This document shows, piece by piece, positions 57,754 to 64,000 of a stretch of 64,000 bases of DNA. Position numbers and translations under genes: made by a program. This stretch comes from Lachancea dasiensis. Its lineage: Eukaryota; Ascomycota; Saccharomycetes; Saccharomycetales; Saccharomycetaceae. Under the pieces are notes generated by a model, which did not search any database, was not told where the DNA came from, and was given only the letters and a program-made list of their open reading frames with translations. Location of the stretch: the NCBI GenBank assembly GCA_900074725.1, contig LT598461.1, positions 992,001 to 1,056,000 on the forward strand, in the 5' to 3' direction. Position 1 is the first letter of the stretch, and every line of letters starts with the position of its first letter.

Positions 57754-57911
57754 TTGCGCATCGCGTACACTAATCAACATTCCCTCGCGGTGAACTACCA
57801 CTGTCGTAAAGCTCTTCACTGAAGAAAATAGCGTGGCAGGCGTCAAAATGCGGCAAGCAGTATCGCGGCTTCGCATCTTCTCAGTTTTTTTTCACTCACC
57901 ACAGCACCAAC

Positions 57912-57918
57912 TGACTCA
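57912..57918 (+). promoter_or_regulatory. Gcn4 site upstream of ARG3
   Basis: TGACTCA is the consensus for Gcn4, the activator of amino-acid biosynthesis genes. It lies 224 bases before the ARG3 start codon, a normal distance for a yeast upstream activating site, and ARG3 is a known Gcn4 target in S. cerevisiae. Confidence 0.75.
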
Positions 57919-58141
57919 TTTTCCACCGAAATTTTAGCAGAAGCTGATAAAAATTGTGCATCCTGGTGCGGGAGCGTATAAAAAAGGTCCAAGAGGCGAG
58001 GTAGATGTCTTATTTGTCCCCTAAGTACAGGTAACAACGACCAGTCCGTTAATAAATCAGTATCTCATTTCGGAGCAACACTGAGTGTTTTAATCTTAAG
58101 GTAATTCCGATCACACATATCGTCTTCATTAATTGCAAGAA

Positions 58142-59119
58142 ATGCGCCACTTAGTGTCTATCAAGGATCTGTCTAATGAAGAGTTCAAAGTGCTCGTAGA
58201 CAGAGCAGAACACTACAAGAAAGTCTTCAAGTCCGGTGATGTGGATGAGGCCCAAAAAAACCACCTGAAGTTACTAGGTAAAACTATCGCGATGATCTTT
58301 TCAAAAAGATCAACCCGTACCAGAATCTCTACCGAAGGTGCGGGTGCCTTTTTCGGCGCGCAACCCATGTTTTTAGGTAAGGACGACGTCCAAATTGGTG
58401 TTAACGAGTCGTTCTACGACACGACATTCGTGGTGTCGTCCATGGTGTCCTGTATTTTTGCCCGTGTGAACAAGCACTCGGAAATTCAAGCGTTGGCCCA
58501 GCATTCCAAAGTTCCTATCATCAACTCGCTTTGCGACAAGTACCATCCTCTTCAGGCTATTTGCGACCTCCTGACCATCAAGGAACATCTCGATTACACG
58601 AAAAACAAGCTCAAAGTAGCATGGATAGGGGACGCCAACAACGTTATCAACGACATGGCCATCGCCTGCCTCAAATTGGGCTTGGATGTTGCTATATCGA
58701 CTCCACCTGGCATCGAGATGGATTCAGAGATAGTTAAAGCTGGTCAAGAGATATGCAAGGAAAACGGTTCCAAGCTGGAGTGTACTCACAACTCAGCAGA
58801 AGCTGCGAAGGGTGCGCATGTAGTGGTCACAGACACCTTTATCTCCATGGGCGAAGAATACGCCAAAGTTGCCAAGTTAAAACAGTTCCAGGGCTTCCAG
58901 GTAAACACTGAAATATGTTCCCACGCCGATCCCAACTTCAAATTTATGCATTGTTTGCCAAGACACCACGAAGAAGTCACAGACGAAGTCTTTTATGGCG
59001 ACCATTCTATTGTCTTTGACGAGGCTGAAAACAGACTGTACGCTGCCATGGCGGCGATAGACGTATTCGTAATTAACAAGGGTGATTTCACCGCGGGTCC
59101 AGACTCGATCTTCAATTGA
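58142..59119 (+). CDS. ARG3: ornithine carbamoyltransferase
   Basis: The 325-residue enzyme condenses ornithine and carbamoyl phosphate to citrulline in arginine synthesis. The ATG at 58142 gives MRHLVSIKDLSNEEF. The carbamoyl phosphate motif is FSKRSTRTRIS, and HCLPRHHEEV near the C-terminus carries the conserved cysteine of the ornithine loop. No mitochondrial presequence is present, in line with the cytosolic enzyme of Saccharomyces and relatives. TRL1 and EXO70 follow as in S. cerevisiae (YJL088W, YJL087C, YJL085W). Gcn4 sites are upstream. Confidence 0.97.
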   Translation: MRHLVSIKDLSNEEFKVLVDRAEHYKKVFKSGDVDEAQKNHLKLLGKTIAMIFSKRSTRTRISTEGAGAFFGAQPMFLGKDDVQIGVNESFYDTTFVVSSMVSCIFARVNKHSEIQALAQHSKVPIINSLCDKYHPLQAICDLLTIKEHLDYTKNKLKVAWIGDANNVINDMAIACLKLGLDVAISTPPGIEMDSEIVKAGQEICKENGSKLECTHNSAEAAKGAHVVVTDTFISMGEEYAKVAKLKQFQGFQVNTEICSHADPNFKFMHCLPRHHEEVTDEVFYGDHSIVFDEAENRLYAAMAAIDVFVINKGDFTAGPDSIFN

Positions 59120-59206
59120 TCTCCGGCTGGTTGATTTCGCTTAGCATTGATAGTTACAGGTTATAGAAATGTAAAATGGGATGTGTTCATTTGAGGTAGA
59201 TAACCT

Positions 59207-61741
59207 TTATAAATTGATGCAGATATCGGCCGTCATTTCGGGGCCATGTTTGAGTTCTAAACAACCTGTCCCGTCCTCAAAGGTCCCTTGAAGCAGTCCG
59301 TGATGTTCATTCATGTATTTGCAGAGGGTGTTCGAGTAAAATGGGTTCACTTCCGATTTTAAAAGCGCCAGAGTTACGTGCGGGAACTCGTTTGTGCAGG
59401 CCAACCGCGGGATCGCGTCACCTGTATCTCCATCAATGATCCCATCATCCAAAAGGTTCACTGTAGCCGTGATGATCTTGTCATCCCACAATAATCGCGT
59501 CAATCTAAACTTGACTTTATCCTTCGTTTTGAGATGTTTGGGCGACTCCTCAGAATGAGAGCTAGTCTGTTTCAAAAGTTTGATGTAGCGCTTATTGAAT
59601 TCGCACCAAATGTCCTTTTCCCCCTTTGTGCCTTTCTTGCAGCTTGCCCAGTGACATAACGTTATATGAAGATTGCGCAACACTCTTCCCGCTTCTTCCG
59701 CCTCAGAAATTGGCGAGGATCCAACAGTTGAAATTTGTGAACTTGTGTCGCGAATGACTTGCAAAAATGATCTTCTATCCATTATCTCTGCCGAGAAATA
59801 TATTGGTTTCAATTTCTTTCCTTTAGTATCGCTTTTGTTCCCTCCACCAATAATCTTGGTTATTGTCGGCTCATACTGCAAGCTTTTCTCAAAAGCACTA
59901 GTGATACGCTCTTGAGAAGGCATTTCCGGAACCAGAATGGGATACTTAGCCTTCAATGCGTGCAAAATTGTTTGCACATTGCTGCGCGATGAATCACGCT
60001 CCAGTACACGTAGAGTGACGACGTAGTCAAAGAGATTATCTGGCTCCTTATTAACATCAAGTGGCTGATAACGATTAATAAAGCCTCGCATTATCCCCAG
60101 AACCTTCTTTTCGCCGTCTTTCTCGGCCTTGATACTCTGGTGTCTGTCACCGCGGGCTAAAACTCTAGTGATTGTAAGCTTCGACGTCTCCTCAACATCT
60201 TCGTACGGCAGAAAAGACAGCGCTATAATTTTGACGTTGCAGTCGTAAGGCATATACTTTTCTTTGAGTTCTGCAAACCACTCAAATAGCTGCTTTCGTT
60301 CCCTGAACTGATGATTGTTTCTGTCCACAATCACAGCCTTGACACCATCTTGCGCAAGGATGTCCAAAGATTTCTTCATCAGCATTGCCTTATCTCTGCC
60401 GCTAATGTCGTCATTTTGGACATGGCCCCACTGTGTTGGATACAGGTTTTGTAATGTCAGGGCCGTTGTCGTTTTGCCACAACCAATTGTCGCAATAGGA
60501 AAGAACATAAATTTTGTATTTGAATCAACAGTATTGTAATCAATTGCATTCTCGCGTTCAAGTTCCTTGATCTTCTCGCTATTCAAAATTTCTAATCCAG
60601 ATAGACCATAGTCCAGCAAGAAGAGTTTGCGCAACCGTATAATGGCAAGATCTTTCATATAATCGTCACGCAGTTGCTCATCAGCATCAAGAAGAGGAAT
60701 CACAAAGTCGAGATACTTGTTTGTGATGAATCTGTGTTTTTTAAAACTAAAAACCCGAGATTTAGTCTCAATGTATCTCTTTGTCGCCTCTCTCCACTGA
60801 CGATACATTAAATATGGCTCTTCAAACTTGAATTTGAAGAAAAAGGGTGAGCCATCTTGCAGCCTTGTCCGAATGACAAACCCTTCAATTTCTTTATTTT
60901 CGTAAGAACCAACCAACGCACTTTGCTCCAAGAATTTCCGGAGGCTGTATATGTCATGTTTCGTGAAGTAGTTCACCTTTTTAAATCCATACTTGTCTGC
61001 AAATGTGGTTACATCGGAAATTGGCAAAGTTTCAAATTTTCTAGAGTTGATGTTGATCCCATGAACGTAAAGACCAGCTGCGTCTTCAGAATATTCAAGG
61101 ATGTGTTCCTCAAAAGTATCGTCACAGTACTCGGCTACTACTGTAGCATTCATATCATAAAGTTCTAGCCCCAGCGCTCGAGAATCGATATTGTGCTCTT
61201 GAAGCTGCTTTGCTAAAAACTTCTCGCCTGCTATGGAATGATTTCTGTCCGTATCATCTCTGGCACCTGTAGAATGCTTTGAGCAAATCAACAAAGTTCC
61301 ATCTTCTAAGCCTGATACAAAAATAATGCATCCATTTTCCTTGACAGTCACATCATATGGGCCCACAGTATTTGCTGAAAGCCAATCCCAGGAAGTGAAA
61401 GGTACTTCGCCAACGTTGAAGAACTTATCGTACCCACGGGCCGCGATTCGCGGGGGTTTAGCATCTTCTAGAATGAATAACCCTCGAGCGTTCACTGGTA
61501 GCTGAATACTACTTTTACCGTAATCCCACTCGTTAAATTTCCAGCTAACGACTGTTCGATCGCAGTTAGTTATCTGGCATAAAGTTTTATAAGCTTTTCC
61601 GCGCTTATGAAGCTGTGAAGCGGCCTCGAGATCAGCTATCAGCCGTTCACAGCTCTCGTTCACATTTAAGTTCATTGAGATAGTCCGCAATATCGACGCT
61701 ATATGGCTTGGCGGGCCAGATTTTGAGTTCGTCGTGGTCAT
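59207..61741 (-). CDS. TRL1: tRNA ligase Trl1
   Basis: The 844-residue trifunctional enzyme joins tRNA halves and the HAC1 exons in the unfolded protein response. The N-terminal adenylyltransferase has the nucleotidyl lysine K134 in TVKENGCI, with later EIEGFVIRT and FFFKFKFEEPYLMYRQWRE. The central kinase has a P-loop near 420 (IGCGKTTTA), the C-terminal cyclic phosphodiesterase two HxT motifs (LHITLCHW near 692, FPHVTLALL near 789). An alternative start is Met23. S. cerevisiae Trl1 has 827 residues. It acts on the intron-containing tRNA-Leu of this window. It is divergent from EXO70 across 207 bases. Confidence 0.97.
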   Translation of the reverse strand: MTTTNSKSGPPSHIASILRTISMNLNVNESCERLIADLEAASQLHKRGKAYKTLCQITNCDRTVVSWKFNEWDYGKSSIQLPVNARGLFILEDAKPPRIAARGYDKFFNVGEVPFTSWDWLSANTVGPYDVTVKENGCIIFVSGLEDGTLLICSKHSTGARDDTDRNHSIAGEKFLAKQLQEHNIDSRALGLELYDMNATVVAEYCDDTFEEHILEYSEDAAGLYVHGININSRKFETLPISDVTTFADKYGFKKVNYFTKHDIYSLRKFLEQSALVGSYENKEIEGFVIRTRLQDGSPFFFKFKFEEPYLMYRQWREATKRYIETKSRVFSFKKHRFITNKYLDFVIPLLDADEQLRDDYMKDLAIIRLRKLFLLDYGLSGLEILNSEKIKELERENAIDYNTVDSNTKFMFFPIATIGCGKTTTALTLQNLYPTQWGHVQNDDISGRDKAMLMKKSLDILAQDGVKAVIVDRNNHQFRERKQLFEWFAELKEKYMPYDCNVKIIALSFLPYEDVEETSKLTITRVLARGDRHQSIKAEKDGEKKVLGIMRGFINRYQPLDVNKEPDNLFDYVVTLRVLERDSSRSNVQTILHALKAKYPILVPEMPSQERITSAFEKSLQYEPTITKIIGGGNKSDTKGKKLKPIYFSAEIMDRRSFLQVIRDTSSQISTVGSSPISEAEEAGRVLRNLHITLCHWASCKKGTKGEKDIWCEFNKRYIKLLKQTSSHSEESPKHLKTKDKVKFRLTRLLWDDKIITATVNLLDDGIIDGDTGDAIPRLACTNEFPHVTLALLKSEVNPFYSNTLCKYMNEHHGLLQGTFEDGTGCLELKHGPEMTADICINL

Positions 61742-61948
61742 CTACATAATAACACTTGCAATAAGTGTAATAACATTTTATATACAAAGCAGAACTAAAA
61801 AAAACGAACAATCAACATACGTCGCTATCTGTGAGTTTGAAGATATATGAATAATTGAGAAGTGCCAGAGCTTCAAGTCATTTAGTTTTCATACTCTAGC
61901 TGTCAATCGCCCCAAACTTTACGCATTTTTAGAGAATTCAGAATAACC

Positions 61949-63820
61949 ATGTCAATGGCTGATTACAACGTTGATGGTGCAGACGTACTGGTCTTGAGAG
62001 ATAAACTAGAACAGCTATCTCGGATATCATTGCAAATCAACAAATCTTTAGAAAAGATAGGGAGCACAACTGTCCAGTCAAGAAACTTGTTTACGCCTAT
62101 CGTACAATCCAACGCAAGATTAGGCATTCTCCAAAAAAATATTGAGAGCAGTCTGGAGGCCATCTCCTCAATTAAGGATGTAGCTAATGATGCTTCGAAG
62201 CATGAGTTCGTAATCTCTCAGGGCATCCGGAAAGTCGGATTGACAGCCTACGTTAAGGCCACTAGAAAACTTCAGAATATTCAGGAAAGCATGAATCACC
62301 AAAGGGAAATGTCCCCAGACTCAAATGATTTCCAAGGTGTGCGAAACCATCTCTCAGAGGTTGTTAAGTCTAGTGAACATGAATTGAGAAGCTATTTTTC
62401 GTCAATTTTACGCAAGATTGAGCCCTTTGATCCACAACTTATGTTAAATAAGAAGGTCCCCTTTCCGTACTACGAGGACGAGGATATCGCCAGACTAACC
62501 AATATCTTGGACTACTTTGGAGTCGACGGTATTGGCTCGTTAACTACCCTTGTCGGAAATAATCGTACTGAATTAATTCTCAAGAGTCTGGCATTTTTGG
62601 AACCATTCGCCAAGCAGATAACTAGCAACCCTAGCGTGCCATACAGAAAAGGCAGCAGTGGGTTTTTAAACTACAATGAGTCTGTTCTTGGGTTCATTGC
62701 CAATGAGTCGTCATTTACCGAAGACCTCTATTCCAAGAATTCACTTCTGAGAGGTGAAGTGTTCAGGACCATAATGTCACCGGTTGTCAACAACTACGCG
62801 AAGCTTGTAAATCTAAATCTGGATTTGATCAAGAGTAATACGTCAAATGTTGGACTGTTCACTTTTGAGCTAAGTGATTGTATTACGAACGTCGTCAAAA
62901 TGTTGAAGAATACACCCTTGACCGATAGTTCTGCTCTCATGAGCTGTCAGCAAGAGGCAACGTCTATTCTTTATTCATTGTTTCGAGACCTTATGCTCTA
63001 TATCGAGAACAAGGCTGGTCAGCTTTCTCAACTACCCAGTGATAACGGTGTTATAGAATCGACCATTGATGCCATGTCTCGCTTGCGCAAATTTAGTGAA
63101 TACAAACAGGGCTGTCTCAACTGTATATCAGGTATGACAAGAGAGGAATGGCTTCCGAAGAAATTCAACGAAAAGGAGTCCACATACCATGAGCGTCAAA
63201 ACGTGGATCAAGCGTCTAATCTTCTATCATGCTTTTTTAGTGATTGCATAGACTGTCTCATTGTTTCGCTAGAACGCAGAGCACAACAAATACTCATGCC
63301 CAATCAGGAGCCAGATATTGCCAATCCCAATAGTGTACGAAACATCCATAAGCAAAGAATAGGATTCTTCCTTATCACAAACATTACACTTGTGGAACAA
63401 ATAATATCAAGATCAGAACTTAGCTCCATTCTTGGTGAGCAGGGAAATACTCGTCTGGAAAAATTGAAGAAGAGGTACGTAAGTTATTTTGTGTCAGATT
63501 GGCGTGCTCTAACTTCCAACCTGCTCGATGCTGTTTTCGTCGACAGTACAGGTAAGGTCTCGTCTAAGGACAAAGATCAAATAAAAGAAAAGTTCAAAAA
63601 GTTCAATGAGGGTTTTGAGGAATTGGCTTCCAAATTCAAAGATTTTAGGATAACTGATCCTACCATGAAAAAACTACTAAAGTCTGAAGTCAATTCTCTT
63701 GTTTTACCCATGTACGAAAGATTTCACGGCCGCTACAAAGATTCGTTTAAAAACCCGCGAAAGCACATAAAATATACACCAAGCGAACTTGCTACAGTAC
63801 TTAGTTCGTTAGATCGATGA
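61949..63820 (+). CDS. EXO70: exocyst subunit Exo70
   Basis: The 623-residue protein is the same length as S. cerevisiae Exo70 (YJL085W). It is a rod of helical bundles: an N-terminal coiled coil (LVLRDKLEQLSRISLQI) and the C-terminal CorEx segments. The end has basic residues (KNPRKHIKYTPSELATVL) that in yeast bind PI(4,5)P2 and place the exocyst at the bud tip; Rho3 and Cdc42 bind elsewhere. Exo70 works with Sec3 to tether vesicles before Sec9-Sso fusion, so it links to SEC9 at 27.5 kb. Start is the ATG at 61949. Confidence 0.96.
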   Translation: MSMADYNVDGADVLVLRDKLEQLSRISLQINKSLEKIGSTTVQSRNLFTPIVQSNARLGILQKNIESSLEAISSIKDVANDASKHEFVISQGIRKVGLTAYVKATRKLQNIQESMNHQREMSPDSNDFQGVRNHLSEVVKSSEHELRSYFSSILRKIEPFDPQLMLNKKVPFPYYEDEDIARLTNILDYFGVDGIGSLTTLVGNNRTELILKSLAFLEPFAKQITSNPSVPYRKGSSGFLNYNESVLGFIANESSFTEDLYSKNSLLRGEVFRTIMSPVVNNYAKLVNLNLDLIKSNTSNVGLFTFELSDCITNVVKMLKNTPLTDSSALMSCQQEATSILYSLFRDLMLYIENKAGQLSQLPSDNGVIESTIDAMSRLRKFSEYKQGCLNCISGMTREEWLPKKFNEKESTYHERQNVDQASNLLSCFFSDCIDCLIVSLERRAQQILMPNQEPDIANPNSVRNIHKQRIGFFLITNITLVEQIISRSELSSILGEQGNTRLEKLKKRYVSYFVSDWRALTSNLLDAVFVDSTGKVSSKDKDQIKEKFKKFNEGFEELASKFKDFRITDPTMKKLLKSEVNSLVLPMYERFHGRYKDSFKNPRKHIKYTPSELATVLSSLDR

Positions 63821-64000
63821 CAGCACTGGCGGTCAATATCTTTTAATAAAAATAAACTGATTATTTGTATCTATTCACATGCAGAACCTGCGCGGTGGAA
63901 ATGAGCCTTGAAACTTCAGTTAAATGGACACCAACTTATTAATTTGGCTGTTCCCCTGGGCTTGCAATGGTGGAATTTCCGGGACTTGTTCCAGATCCGC

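Overview
The window is nuclear DNA of a budding yeast of the family Saccharomycetaceae that did not go through the whole-genome duplication. A Lachancea species is my best guess. Almost every protein matches a Saccharomyces cerevisiae gene over nearly its full length. The order interleaves two S. cerevisiae sister tracks in one locus (YGL038C, YGL037C, YGL035C, YGL033W, YGL032C, YGL031C, YGL030W with YGR145W, YGR146C, YGR147C and YGR148C), as expected of a pre-duplication genome. Uricase and a uric acid/xanthine permease are present, both missing from S. cerevisiae. Introns follow the yeast rules: GTATGT-type donor, TACTAAC-type branch point, and an acceptor about 15 bases further on.

Layout. 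1-4.2 kb: an intron-containing tRNA-Leu(UAG), a YPR011C-type mitochondrial carrier and a spliced YPR010C-A homolog. 4.5-14.2 kb: NAT-family purine permease, DPC29, VMA7, CHS5, UGA1 and the flavoprotein YGR017W. 14.2-16.3 kb: a 2-kb gene-poor stretch with a 26-bp perfect palindrome and a 16-bp tandem repeat. 16.3-21.1 kb: a very GC-rich block with a lone tRNA-binding-domain protein, RSR1 and OCH1, followed by a minisatellite of about 25 units and then PNC1. 22.5-33 kb: a YGL036W-like protein, ENP2, SEC9, ECL1-like and MIG1. 34.4-42.3 kb: an unrecognised spliced secreted (GPI-like) protein gene, HOP2 with two introns, peroxisomal uricase, NAT2, AGA2, the divergent pair RPL24/RPL30, and COX19. 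42.5-64 kb: DPS1, CDC25, IMH1, a Tmt1-like methyltransferase, a chitin deacetylase, UBC12, ARG3, TRL1 and EXO70.

How genes relate. There are no operons. Themes are polarised growth and exocytosis (RSR1, CHS5, SEC9, EXO70, CDC25), Golgi and wall work (OCH1, IMH1, CDA), nitrogen salvage (permease, uricase, UGA1, with GATA motifs upstream), and mating/meiosis (AGA2, HOP2). The best second looks are the predicted 5'UTR intron of RPL24, the conserved RPL30 kink-turn with its non-consensus donor, and the unrecognised spliced surface-protein gene at 34.4-35.3 kb. I saw no transposon, retroelement, virus-like element, CRISPR array or centromere.
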